From DATAEE01 sp963725145 (GTDB taxonomy: Bacteria; Acidobacteriota; Vicinamibacteria; Vicinamibacterales; 2-12-FULL-66-21), in NCBI GenBank assembly GCA_963725145.1, contig CAVRXL010000008.1, positions 308,226 to 372,225 of the forward strand: 64,000 bases of DNA, read 5' to 3'. Below the pieces are notes generated by a model. That model saw nothing but the letters and a program-made list of their open reading frames with translations, was not told the origin of the DNA and made no database searches. Positions 16,474-25,079 of the stretch are shown here, piece after piece. Made by a program: the position numbers and the translations under genes. The stretch's first letter is position 1, and every line of letters starts with the position of its first letter.

Positions 16474-17799
16474 GTGTACACCGAAACCATCCGCGGCCTG
16501 ACCGGGGAAGAAATCGTCGCGCTGACGAAGAGACACACGATCTTCGAGTGGTCCGCGCAGAGCAAAGCCGACCCGATTCCCGTCGCCGGCGCCAAGGGCT
16601 GCTGGTTCTGGACGCCCGAGGAGAAGCGCTACCTCGACTTCAACAGCCAGTTGATGTGCGTGAACATCGGCCACGGCGACGAGCGTGTCGTCCGCGCGAT
16701 CCAGGAGCAGGCCGCGAAGCTCGCCTACATCAGCCCGTTCATGGCGACCGAGCCGCGGGCGCGTCTCGGCGAGAAGCTCGCCCAGATCGCGCCGGGTGAC
16801 ATCGACACGTTCTTCTTCACGAACGGCGGCGCCGACGCGAACGAGAACGCGCTCAAGATCGCCCGGCTGTACACCGGCCGCCACAAAGTGCTCGCGCGCT
16901 ACCGCTCGTATCACGGCGGAACCATGGGAGCGGCGAGCTTGACGGGCGATCCGCGCCGGCTCTTCGCCGAGCCCGGTATTCCTGGCGTCATCCACGTCCT
17001 CGACCCGTATCACGGGATCGAGCGAGGGTGGGACACGGCCGAGCAGGCGTTGACGCAGCTCGAAGAGATCGTCCAGCTCGAGGGACCGCAGTCGATCGCC
17101 GCGTTCTTCCTCGAGACCGTGACGGGCACCAACGGCGTCCTCATCCCGCCCGACGGGTACCTGCAGGGCGTGCGCGAGCTCTGCACGAAATACGGCATCC
17201 TGATGATCTGCGACGAAGTGATGTCAGGCTTCGGCCGCACCGGCGAGTGGTTCGCGGTCAATCACTGGAAGGTCGTCCCGGACATCATCACGATGGCCAA
17301 AGGCCTGACGAGCGCGTACGTGCAGCTCGGCGCGGTCGGCATGCGGCCGCAGATCGCCGCGCATTTCAGGGACCGCATGTTCCCGAGCGGCCTGACCTAC
17401 AACAGCCATCCGCTGGCGTGCGCCGCCGCGCTCGCGACGATTGCCGTCTACGAAGAGGACGATCTGCTCGCCAACGCCCGCCGCATGGGGGCGATCATGA
17501 AGGACCTGCTCGCCGATCTCGAGCGCGGCCATCCGACGGTCGGCGCCACGCGGTCGATCGGGCTCTTCGGAATCGCGGAGCTGGTCAAGGACAGGAAGAC
17601 TCGTCAGCCGCTTGCGCCGTTCGGCGGAACGTCCGACGAGATGGCGCGCTTCGGGAAGGCGCTGCGCGACGAGGGCCTTTACACCTTCGTCCGCTGGCAC
17701 ACGTTCTTCACGAACCCCCCGCTCTGCATCACCGAGGGGGAGTTAAGGGAGGGGTTCGCGATGATTGATCGAGCATTAACGAAGATCGAGACGGCGTAG
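16474..17799 (+). CDS. Class III (omega-amino acid) aminotransferase
   Basis: 441 residues from the GTG at 16474. Fold-type I, class III signatures are present: FFTNGGADANENALKIAR near 114, YRSYHGGTMGAAS near 143 (PLP-stacking region), ICDEVMSGFGRTGEWF (Asp247) and ITMAKGLTSAYVQLGAV with the PLP lysine near 276. The family includes beta-alanine-pyruvate, taurine-pyruvate and GABA aminotransferases. Being 85 nt after a PreA-like gene, beta-alanine:pyruvate activity at the end of pyrimidine catabolism is a reasonable guess, but the sequence alone does not fix the substrate. Confidence 0.85.
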   Translation: MYTETIRGLTGEEIVALTKRHTIFEWSAQSKADPIPVAGAKGCWFWTPEEKRYLDFNSQLMCVNIGHGDERVVRAIQEQAAKLAYISPFMATEPRARLGEKLAQIAPGDIDTFFFTNGGADANENALKIARLYTGRHKVLARYRSYHGGTMGAASLTGDPRRLFAEPGIPGVIHVLDPYHGIERGWDTAEQALTQLEEIVQLEGPQSIAAFFLETVTGTNGVLIPPDGYLQGVRELCTKYGILMICDEVMSGFGRTGEWFAVNHWKVVPDIITMAKGLTSAYVQLGAVGMRPQIAAHFRDRMFPSGLTYNSHPLACAAALATIAVYEEDDLLANARRMGAIMKDLLADLERGHPTVGATRSIGLFGIAELVKDRKTRQPLAPFGGTSDEMARFGKALRDEGLYTFVRWHTFFTNPPLCITEGELREGFAMIDRALTKIETA

Positions 17800-17819
17800 G
17801 CCCGGCCCTTCGGGCCTAC
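17796..17819 (+). terminator. Hairpin at the convergent end of the aminotransferase and TonB receptor genes
   Basis: A stem of 9 bp (gtaggcccg/cgggcctac) with a 6-nt loop, starting within the last codons of the aminotransferase gene and lying between two convergent genes. No U-tract follows. It is also similar to the window's other REP-like palindromes, so either role is possible. Confidence 0.5.
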
Positions 17820-17840
17820 ACCGATAGAGAACGGATCAGA

Positions 17841-20834
17841 TCAGAACCTAAACCTCACCCCCACCTGCGCCTGCCTCGGATCTCCAACCCCGGCGCGGAT
17901 CGTCCCGCTGAAGTCGAACAACAGCCCGCCGCTGATCTGCGACACGATGTTGTTCTCGCTGTTGGTCAGGTTGAAGACCTCGAACATCGCCTCGAGCGAG
18001 CGGTCGCCCTGCAGCCGGAAGACCTTCGAAAGGCGCAGGTCCAGCGTGAAGAACTGGTTGTCCTTTTCCTGCTGGTTGCGGCCGACATCCTGACCGCCCA
18101 CGAAGCGGCGGTCGTTCGCGTAGCCGTCGAGGTTGATGTCCTGGCCGACCAGATCCGAGCCGGTCGTCGGCTGCGCCGAGCGATACTGCACGAGCGCGTT
18201 CACCTGGAAGTCACCCGGGAAGTCGTACAAACCGAAGATGTTGATCCGGTGACGGCTGTGCCGGTCGGACAGGCTGTACTCCGCGTCGAGGTTGAGCAGG
18301 TCCGCGTAGCGCACCGTGAACGGATCGCGCTCGTTGTCGTCGTCCGACTTGTCGTCGGAGATCGTCCAGTTGGCCTGCATCTGCCAGCGGTCGCTGTACC
18401 GCTTGTTGAGGGTCAGGATGAAGCCGTGGTACTGGCTCCGCGACGTGCTCTCGGTCGTGAGCACCTGCCCCAGCGTCGGGAACGGCCGCCCGGGCGAGGT
18501 GTTCCCGCCCGCGTAGATTGGCCGTCCTTCCGAGTTCGGCGCATAGGCGCCCGGATCGACGTTCGGGTCGGTGAACCGGCTCAGGTAGCGCGTCTTCGCG
18601 TAGTTGTAGGCGGCGCCCACGGCGAAGTTCGGGACGACCTCGCGCTCGACGCTCAAGCCGATCTGCCGGCTTTCCGGGTTCTTGAAGTCCTTGTCGACGA
18701 CGGCGATGCCCGGCGTCGGGTTGACGAACCCTTCCGTCGGGACCAGGTTCGGGAACGTCGGCACGCCGAAGTTGAAGTTGCCGCCGGGCGTCTGGACGAT
18801 CACACCGGTGTAGGTCTCGAAGATGACCCCGTTCGCCGTTCGCGGGTTGGCCCAGATGAGCGACGGCGTGCGCGCCTTGAAGAGGCCCGCGTTGGCGCGG
18901 ACGACGGTCTTCCCGTCGTTCGTCGGATCCCATGTCACGCCGACGCGCGGCTGCCAGCCGGACCAGTCGTCGGGGATCTCGCCGGTGTCGGTCGGAAACC
19001 GCGGATCGCTGAAATATCGCGCGTATGGCGTCTCGTCGGGCGGCGTAAGCATGTCGGGGGAGTTGTAGCCCTCCCAGCGCAGGCCGAGGTTGAGCGTCAC
19101 GTTCGGCCGCAGGCTCCACTTGTCCTGGAAGAAGAACGCCGGTTCCGAGACCGGGATGTCCTGCCGGCCCGAGTCGTCGATCGAGCGGCCGCCGAGCGGC
19201 ACCCTCTGCAGGTAGAGGACGAACGACGACAGCGCGGCCGCGGACGTCGGGTTATTCAGGTACGCCTCGAACTGGTCCATGCCGCCGGTAAAGATGTAGC
19301 GCCCGCGCGCGAACCCCCGGAACACCTGGGTCATCGACGTCCAGTTCACTTCGCCGCCGAACTTGAACAGGTGCGGCCCGCGGACGAGCGAGACACCGTC
19401 CGCAATCTGAAAGCGGCTGTCGGTCGCCGGATCCACCGGGAGGAAGAACGGCCGGCCGAAGCGGAACGATCGATCCACGCCGCCGGGGAAGTTGCCGATC
19501 GCGGTGTCGGGGAGATCCGGACCTGTATACGGACGCGGCCGCGGCTCCTGAGCGTACTGAACGCGCAATTCGTTCAGCATGGATGGTCCGAGGGTGCTGT
19601 TCACCTGCCCCACGATCGAGTGGCTGCGGTCCTTCTCGATGCCGTTCGCGGTGTTGGTCCAGGTCGGCACGTCGAACGTCCCGTTGATCTGCTGCGACCA
19701 GGAGTACGCGTAGCGCGCGCTCACCTGGTGCTGGGTCGTGAGGTTCGCGTCCACCTTGCCGAGCAGCACCAGCGCGTCGTTGGTCTGCTGCATCGGGTTC
19801 GCCGCGCCCCCTTCGGCTGTCAGGCCGTACCGCGTCGCGAGAATGTTGAGCAGCCGCGTCCCCTCGTTGTTGGGGTTGATCGCCGGGTCCTCGAACGCCG
19901 CCTTCGACTTCAGCCGCTGCTCCTCGTTCTGGTCGTACGAGACGAAGAAGAACGTCCGGTCCCGCTTGATCGGCCCGCCGAGCGAGCCCCCGAACTGGTG
20001 CTGGCTGAAATCGTCGTCTTTGGTGCCGTCCGAGTTCTCGGAGAGCAGCGCGCCGTAGCGGCCGAAGTAGAACCCGGTGCCGCGGAGGCGGTTCGAACCG
20101 CTCTTGGTGACCATGTTCACGAACCCGCCGGCCGACCGGCCGAACTCCGCGGACGCGCCGTCGGACACGACCTGGAACTCCTTCACGGCCTCGAGGCTGA
20201 TGATGTATTTCGGCCGCTGCCCGCCGCGCTGCTCGCCGAAGAACGGGTTGTTCGCGTCGGCGCCGTCGATCATGACGTTGTTGTAGATGCCGCGCTGCCC
20301 GTTGATGCTGATCTCGGCGCCGTCTGGCCCCTGCACGATGCCGACGGTGGGCGCGAGCTTCACGAAGTCGATGAAGTTGCGCCCGTTGATCGGCAGCCCC
20401 TCGACCGACCTCTCGTCGATGAGCGACGACTGTTCCGACCGCGTCGTTTCGACGACCGGCGAGCCGCCCAGGACGCTGACCTCCTGGGCCAGGCCGGCCA
20501 CGGCGAGCGTGAAGTCGATCCGATGCGTCTGCCCGACGGCGAGCGGCACGCTTTCCCGCTGCGCTTTCCCGAAGCCGGTAAGGTCAACCGCGATCGTGTA
20601 CGTGCCGAGCGGCAGCGCCAGCCCGCGATACCGGCCGTCGGCATCGGTGATCACCTCACGCGTAAACCCGGTGCCGATGTTCGTGAAGGTAACCGTCGCG
20701 CCCGGCACGACCGCACCGGTCGTGTCCGAGACGATGCCCTCGATCGTGCCTGTGGTCGCCTGGGACTGCGCGAGCGCGGGGGCGGCGATCGCGAGGCAGA
20801 GACCTACCATCAACAACTGCGCTAACCGGGGCAT
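17841..20834 (-). CDS. Oar-like TonB-dependent outer-membrane receptor with N-terminal carboxypeptidase-regulatory domain
   Basis: 997 residues. Signal peptide 1-22; residues of about 26-110 are a CarboxypepD_reg/PEGA-like beta-sandwich (GTIEGIVSDTTGAVVPGATV, DADGRYRGLALPLGTYTIAV). A plug domain follows (EGLPINGRNFIDFVKLAPTVG, NGQRGIYNNVMIDGADANN), then a large beta-barrel ending in VGVRFRF with the terminal aromatic typical of outer-membrane proteins. This layout is the Oar-like family, greatly expanded in Acidobacteriota, thought to import oligomers or act in adhesion. The ligand is unknown. It is monocistronic; an array of aatccgtgg words lies upstream. Confidence 0.93.
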   Translation of the reverse strand: MPRLAQLLMVGLCLAIAAPALAQSQATTGTIEGIVSDTTGAVVPGATVTFTNIGTGFTREVITDADGRYRGLALPLGTYTIAVDLTGFGKAQRESVPLAVGQTHRIDFTLAVAGLAQEVSVLGGSPVVETTRSEQSSLIDERSVEGLPINGRNFIDFVKLAPTVGIVQGPDGAEISINGQRGIYNNVMIDGADANNPFFGEQRGGQRPKYIISLEAVKEFQVVSDGASAEFGRSAGGFVNMVTKSGSNRLRGTGFYFGRYGALLSENSDGTKDDDFSQHQFGGSLGGPIKRDRTFFFVSYDQNEEQRLKSKAAFEDPAINPNNEGTRLLNILATRYGLTAEGGAANPMQQTNDALVLLGKVDANLTTQHQVSARYAYSWSQQINGTFDVPTWTNTANGIEKDRSHSIVGQVNSTLGPSMLNELRVQYAQEPRPRPYTGPDLPDTAIGNFPGGVDRSFRFGRPFFLPVDPATDSRFQIADGVSLVRGPHLFKFGGEVNWTSMTQVFRGFARGRYIFTGGMDQFEAYLNNPTSAAALSSFVLYLQRVPLGGRSIDDSGRQDIPVSEPAFFFQDKWSLRPNVTLNLGLRWEGYNSPDMLTPPDETPYARYFSDPRFPTDTGEIPDDWSGWQPRVGVTWDPTNDGKTVVRANAGLFKARTPSLIWANPRTANGVIFETYTGVIVQTPGGNFNFGVPTFPNLVPTEGFVNPTPGIAVVDKDFKNPESRQIGLSVEREVVPNFAVGAAYNYAKTRYLSRFTDPNVDPGAYAPNSEGRPIYAGGNTSPGRPFPTLGQVLTTESTSRSQYHGFILTLNKRYSDRWQMQANWTISDDKSDDDNERDPFTVRYADLLNLDAEYSLSDRHSRHRINIFGLYDFPGDFQVNALVQYRSAQPTTGSDLVGQDINLDGYANDRRFVGGQDVGRNQQEKDNQFFTLDLRLSKVFRLQGDRSLEAMFEVFNLTNSENNIVSQISGGLLFDFSGTIRAGVGDPRQAQVGVRFRF

Positions 20835-20904
20835 GACGACGCCTCCTGAAGAAAGTGCGGCCCGCCTTCGCCTGCGGCTTCGGCGCGGCAGGCTCTGCTC
20901 GGGT

Positions 20905-21002
20905 CACGTCCGTGAAATCGATGGTTTCGTGAATCCGTGTAATCCGTGGTCGTGAATCCGCGGTAATCCGCTGAATCCGTGGTTGTGTTTGAATCCGTGG
21001 TC
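20905..21002. repeat. aatccgtgg word array upstream of the TonB receptor
   Basis: About eight copies of gaatccgtg or taatccg variants (for example gtgaatccgtgtaatccgtgg) within 100 nt. The gap 20835-21175 between divergent genes contains this array and otherwise only a region likely to hold the promoters; no gene is visible in it. The same word occurs reversed at 5451-5501 and inside both copies of the nested-palindrome element. Confidence 0.75.
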
Positions 21003-21175
21003 CAGAATCGTAACACGTCGTACCGGTGTAGAAAGTTCCCGTCCTGTCGCGTTGGCTGCGCTTCTGTGATCCACGCTGTGGCCGAACGACTGTAAGTGCT
21101 TGAGCCCTCAACGATAAGTCCCGCACGATAGCGGTACCAACCTTGCGACCGAACGACGCCTTTGGGGAGGTACCC

Positions 21176-21844
21176 ATGCGACGCACGACTGTGTGGCTGT
21201 CAATCGTTGTGCTGGCTCTCGCCACGAGTGCAAGTCCCGCGTTCGCCATAAAGCCGTCCGCCAAGCCGCCGAAGCCGGCTGTGGCAAAAACGCAGGCGCC
21301 GAAGTCCACGGTAAAGGCGCCGAAGCCCGTCAACGCGTCGGCCCCGAAGGCGGCCAAGGCTCCCAAGGCCGCGAAGGCGTCGGCTCCGAAGGCGTCAGCG
21401 CCCAAGTCCGCGAAGAACTCGATGACGACAACGACGTTGCCGCCGCCGAATACGCCGACCACGCTGAACCCGATCGCGCAGAAGCTCCAGGGCAAACCGA
21501 ACCAGCTGGCGAGGCTCGAGTCAGCGCTCGGCCTCGGCACACTCACGCCGGACCAACTCAACGGCGTCACGTCTGGCTTCAAGAACTTCGGGCAGGTGAA
21601 CGCCGCCACGAATACGGTGCTTCACAACCCGACGGTCACGTTCGCGGACTTGAAGGCGCTGATGACCGGCCTGGATATGAAGGGTCAGCCGGTGCCCGGA
21701 CAGACGACGACCTACAGCCTCGGGCAGGCCAAGCAGCGGCTGGGGATCGCCGACGGAGACGACTCCCCGACGGCTCCAACGACCACGAGCTCGACGACCA
21801 CGAAGGCGAAGAAGAGAACGACGACCTCCGGCGGGACCCACTAA
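21176..21844 (+). CDS. Secreted Lys/Ala/Pro-rich protein, paralogue A
   Basis: 222 residues from the ATG at 21176, with GGGGAGG upstream. After a signal peptide (TTVWLSIVVLALATSASPAFA) come about 70 residues of histone-H1-like low complexity (APKAAKAPKAAKASAPK). A compact domain of about 90 residues follows (LNPIAQKLQGKPNQLARLE to LKALMTGLDMKG to YSLGQAKQRL), then a Thr/Ser-rich tail. The compact domain is shared with the gene at 23436 (FKNFGQVNAATN versus FRNYSQFTAAMN; ADLKALMTG versus GKLKALMTG). I do not recognise the domain. The basic tail could bind DNA, polyanionic exopolymer or peptidoglycan outside the cell. The next gene follows after one base. Confidence 0.75.
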   Translation: MRRTTVWLSIVVLALATSASPAFAIKPSAKPPKPAVAKTQAPKSTVKAPKPVNASAPKAAKAPKAAKASAPKASAPKSAKNSMTTTTLPPPNTPTTLNPIAQKLQGKPNQLARLESALGLGTLTPDQLNGVTSGFKNFGQVNAATNTVLHNPTVTFADLKALMTGLDMKGQPVPGQTTTYSLGQAKQRLGIADGDDSPTAPTTTSSTTTKAKKRTTTSGGTH

Positions 21845-21845
21845 G

Positions 21846-22745
21846 ATGCGCGGCGATCGGCGCGTCCTGTTATCGGCAATCATGGCCGGCGGCGCCCTCC
21901 TGTGGGCGTCGTCGGCGTCCGCTCAAGGGAACGGGAACGGCCACGCGAGAGGCCTCTCGAAGGGGCGAGGTCCGACACCGTCGGCCGCGGCGGGGGCCAC
22001 GAGCGCCGCGGTCCCTGCCGTCGGTATCCGACAATTCGGTTCATGGCTCGACGACGCGTCGCTCCCCGAACCTGGCGGCGGCTGGGCGGCGGCTTCGCTC
22101 GGGCTCGTTCGATCTGCGGGCGGGCGCCAGATGGACTTTCCGATCGCCGACGTCGGCCTCGGGTTGACGCCGCGAGTGCAGGTCGGCCTTACCGTTCCGT
22201 ACTATCGACTGACGCTGACCGATGGCACGCAGGCCGCCGGCCTGGGCGACGTGTACCTCAGCGCCAAGATAGGGTTGATCGATCCGGCCAAGACAACGAG
22301 CGGCTTCGGCATGGCGGTCATTCCGCTGGTCGAGATCCTGAACGGCCTCGATCCAGAGGGAGGGCGGAGCTTCCATCTAGGGATCCCGGTAAGCGTCGAG
22401 TGGCGTCAACCGAAGTATCGCGTGTACGGCGCGACCGGCTGGTTCTCGCGTGGCTCGTTCTTCGGGAGCGGTGCCGTCGAAGTGCCGCTGAACCAGCGCG
22501 TCATCGTCACTGGCGTGCTCAGCCACACACGCGCGTTGAACGACGATCCGACCGCCGACCTTCTGGGGCTGTCGAGAGCGCGGACGGATCTCACGGGAGG
22601 AGCGGCATTCATCGCGACCTCGTCCATCGCGCTGTACGGGAGCATTGGCAGGACGATCTCGACGCAGGATGCGAACGCGGCATCGCTCATGCTGAGCGGC
22701 GGCGTCTCGGTCAGTTTCGCGCGGACGCCGACCGGGAGGCGTTGA
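21846..22745 (+). CDS. Predicted outer-membrane beta-barrel protein
   Basis: 299 residues with a signal peptide (RRVLLSAIMAGGALLWASSASAQ), a Gly/Ser-rich linker, then alternating amphipathic strands (MDFPIADVGLGLTPRVQVGLTV, LGDVYLSAKIGLI, IPVSVEWRQPKYRVYGATGW) ending in GGVSVSFARTP. This is the pattern of a transporter-like outer-membrane barrel. No exact family is recognised. It is translated one base after the Lys/Ala-rich gene, so the two are probably co-expressed and may work together at the outer membrane. Confidence 0.7.
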   Translation: MRGDRRVLLSAIMAGGALLWASSASAQGNGNGHARGLSKGRGPTPSAAAGATSAAVPAVGIRQFGSWLDDASLPEPGGGWAAASLGLVRSAGGRQMDFPIADVGLGLTPRVQVGLTVPYYRLTLTDGTQAAGLGDVYLSAKIGLIDPAKTTSGFGMAVIPLVEILNGLDPEGGRSFHLGIPVSVEWRQPKYRVYGATGWFSRGSFFGSGAVEVPLNQRVIVTGVLSHTRALNDDPTADLLGLSRARTDLTGGAAFIATSSIALYGSIGRTISTQDANAASLMLSGGVSVSFARTPTGRR

Positions 22746-22752
22746 ACCCGAT

Positions 22753-22782
22753 GGAGGGGCCGGTCTTAAGACCGGCCCCTCC
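22753..22782. terminator. Perfect 30-nt palindrome between convergent genes
   Basis: The 15-nt arm ggaggggccggtctt is followed directly by its exact reverse complement, with no loop. It lies between the convergent ends at 22745 and 22792, so a bidirectional terminator role is plausible. It also belongs by style to the palindromes scattered through the window. Confidence 0.6.
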
Positions 22783-22791
22783 GAAGTCCGG

Positions 22792-23157
22792 CTACTTACA
22801 CGTCGCCCCGATGAACGCGACTGACCGTGCATGGAGCGTGTTGCCCTCACGCTCGCCGGTGATGCGGACCGTCGTCCCCACATGCGGCTGCAGGTCGGTT
22901 CGACCGGATGCCATCACGTCCAGCACGCGCATCTTCGTCAGATACAGCGTCCGCCAGTCGCGGGTTTCCGGAACGTCCGGCCCGCCGACCTCGGTCAGCT
23001 CGAAGGATCCATACTCGCCGCGCAGGCAGCCCACATAACTCGACGGTTTCCCTTGATCCGAAGCCGCCCTCTGACTCGAGGCGGCAGCCATCATTACTGA
23101 ACCGCTCAACGCCAGAACCGCCGCGGTCGTCGCGCACACGTTCCAGGCACGCTTCAT
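22792..23157 (-). CDS. Small secreted protein, OB-fold-like
   Basis: 121 residues from the ATG at 23157, preceded by AGGAGG at the right spacing; the longer frame to 23313 has no such site. Signal peptide MKRAWNVCATTAAVLALSG. The mature part is beta-rich with two cysteines (SSYVGCLRGEYGSFELTEV and FIGATCK) and a run LQPHVGTTVRITGEREGNTLHA that looks like an OB-type beta-barrel, as in small stress-related or NirD-like secreted proteins. No family is firmly recognised. It is convergent with the beta-barrel gene. Confidence 0.7.
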   Translation of the reverse strand: MKRAWNVCATTAAVLALSGSVMMAAASSQRAASDQGKPSSYVGCLRGEYGSFELTEVGGPDVPETRDWRTLYLTKMRVLDVMASGRTDLQPHVGTTVRITGEREGNTLHARSVAFIGATCK

Positions 23158-23435
23158 TTCATTCCTCCTGCTCGCTCCACCCCATCCGTGGGTGGCGTCT
23201 CTGAAAGACTCGCAAGTCGTATACCGGAAACCTAGCCGGGCCGTAGCAGCTCGGTCGCATGGCTGACCTTGTCTTGCCGGGCGAAAGGCAACCGGTTGAA
23301 AGTGCGTTTTCACGTACGAAAGTTGTGATCCAACGGTACCAGCCCGAACAGTAACTGCTTTGTTTCCACCAGTTCACTGCCATTGCCGAGTCGGCAGGCC
23401 GGTTGCCTCCAGTTCAGGTTGTGGAGGTGGCCATC

Positions 23436-24086
23436 ATGCGAAGCATGACCATCCGGCTCGCCATCGTCGCTGCGCTCATCGCGCTCGCGGGCGCGAAGGT
23501 CGCGGCCAGGCAGCCGGCGGCGTCCGCACCGACCGCAACGACGACAACCGCCGCCAAAACGTCGGCGCAGACCACGCGACCAGCCATCGTGAAGACGAAA
23601 GCGGGCGCTGCGAAGACGACGGCGACGAAAACGAAGGCGACGAAGACGACGGCCGCGAAGTCGAAGGCGACGAAAAAGAAGACAGCCGCGAAAGCTGGGA
23701 AGACGACGGCTGCCAGGGCGCCGAAAAAGCCGTCGCCTGTTTCCAAGGCTGCCGGCGCGCCGGCGCCGACGAAGCCGGGACCGTGGAAACCGAACAACGC
23801 GATCGCGCAGGAGCTATCGTCGAAACCGGCGGAAGTCGCGCGGGCGCGGCGGGTGCTGCCCGCGGGAACCGACCTGAACGCGGCGACGGCCGGATTCAGG
23901 AATTACAGCCAGTTCACCGCGGCGATGAACGCGACCGAGAGCAAGAGTCTCGACTACGGGAAGCTGAAGGCGCTGATGACGGGCGTCACGATGGACGGCA
24001 CTCGGACGAACCAGCCGACCATGAGCCTCAGCCAGGCAACGCAGGCCCTGCACGGGACGGCGACGACGCCGCCTGGCGGAGCTTAG
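23436..24086 (+). CDS. Secreted Lys/Ala/Thr-rich protein, paralogue B
   Basis: 216 residues from the ATG at 23436, with GTGGAGG upstream. Signal peptide MRSMTIRLAIVAALIALAGAKVAA, then about 80 residues of TKTKATKTTAAK-type histone-H1-like repeats and a compact C-terminal domain matching that of the gene at 21176 (IAQELSSKPAEVARA, GFRNYSQFTAAMNATE, LKALMTGVTMDG, MSLSQATQAL). The basic linkers differ in sequence but not in character, suggesting selection for charge rather than exact sequence. The 278-nt gap upstream (23158-23435) holds no gene and should contain the promoters of both divergent genes. Confidence 0.75.
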   Translation: MRSMTIRLAIVAALIALAGAKVAARQPAASAPTATTTTAAKTSAQTTRPAIVKTKAGAAKTTATKTKATKTTAAKSKATKKKTAAKAGKTTAARAPKKPSPVSKAAGAPAPTKPGPWKPNNAIAQELSSKPAEVARARRVLPAGTDLNAATAGFRNYSQFTAAMNATESKSLDYGKLKALMTGVTMDGTRTNQPTMSLSQATQALHGTATTPPGGA

Positions 24087-24097
24087 TCACTGGATCG

Positions 24098-25069
24098 TCA
24101 CGGTCTGCTCGTCGTCTGCTGAGCATTCCGCTTTATCACGCCTGCGTCGATCGTCCGCCCGTTCTCATCGATCGTCTGGAAGTGCATCTGGTCGCCGTCG
24201 ATCTCGACCAGCATGAACGTGTAGCCCTGGTCGTAGCCCTTCGCGGTGAGACCGCTGGTGCCGAGGTTGCCCCGTCGCAGCTTCGCCGAGCTGCCGCAGA
24301 TGAAGTAGTGGATTCCCTTCTGGGGCTTGAGCCGCTCGTAGAAGTGTTCGTGTCCGGTGAACACGACGTCGACACCGTGCTCGAGGAAGATCGGCTCCAG
24401 CTTCTGGCGCAGCAGCTCGTCTGAGCCGTGCTTCTCACCGGAGGAGTAGAGCGGATGATGGAAGAACATGATCTTCCAGTCCGATCCGCTCGCGGCCAGC
24501 TCCTTCTTGATGAACGCCAGCTGCGCATCGTCCATGTAGTTGCTGTCGAGCGCGAAGAAACGCGCGCTCGCGCTGTCCGGTTTCAGCAGCCTGCCCGTCT
24601 TGAACGAGTAGAAGCGCTCGCCGTTCATGTTGAACGGCTTGTACATCCGCTGGCTCGGATCGTCATGGTTCCCGAGCGCCGCGTAGAACTTCACGCCGGC
24701 GTCGAGCAGCGGCTTGTACGGGATCTCGAACTTCTCCTTGTAGTCGGTGGGCCCCTCGCTGCCGTACAGGTTGTCGCCGAGCATGATCGCGAAGTCGAAC
24801 GGAAACGCCGACCGGAAGCTGGCCAGCTGCTTCGCCACCTGTTGCTGTGCGCTCCCACCCGTGCCGGCATCGCCGATGACCGCGAACCGCACGGACTCGT
24901 TCTTGTTCGGCAGCTTCACCCTTGCGTCGGGCGCGGGCTGTGCGGCAGGCGGCGACGCTGGTTGCGCCGGTGCCTGCTGCGCCATCGGAACCGCACACCC
25001 CAGCGCGAGCGATGCCGTAAGGCCGAGGCCGCCGATGACTCGTCGCAACACGTGCATCCTCCTCGTCAT
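24098..25069 (-). CDS. Metallophosphoesterase lipoprotein (calcineurin-like)
   Basis: 323 residues. A lipobox (ASLALGC) near residue 25 predicts a lipoprotein, followed by a Pro/Ala/Gln-rich linker. The calcineurin-like metal motifs come in order: FAVIGDAGTGG (D near 66), IMLGDNLYG, ALGNHDDP, MFFHHPLYSS and VFTGHEHFYERL. The arrangement is close to purple-acid-phosphatase-like enzymes, which hydrolyse phosphate esters outside the cytoplasm. It is convergent with paralogue B (11 nt apart) and lies just downstream of the lipoprotein gene at 25080, same strand, 10 nt apart, so the two are probably an operon. Confidence 0.88.
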   Translation of the reverse strand: MTRRMHVLRRVIGGLGLTASLALGCAVPMAQQAPAQPASPPAAQPAPDARVKLPNKNESVRFAVIGDAGTGGSAQQQVAKQLASFRSAFPFDFAIMLGDNLYGSEGPTDYKEKFEIPYKPLLDAGVKFYAALGNHDDPSQRMYKPFNMNGERFYSFKTGRLLKPDSASARFFALDSNYMDDAQLAFIKKELAASGSDWKIMFFHHPLYSSGEKHGSDELLRQKLEPIFLEHGVDVVFTGHEHFYERLKPQKGIHYFICGSSAKLRRGNLGTSGLTAKGYDQGYTFMLVEIDGDQMHFQTIDENGRTIDAGVIKRNAQQTTSRP

Positions 25070-25079
25070 TGTTCTGGTC

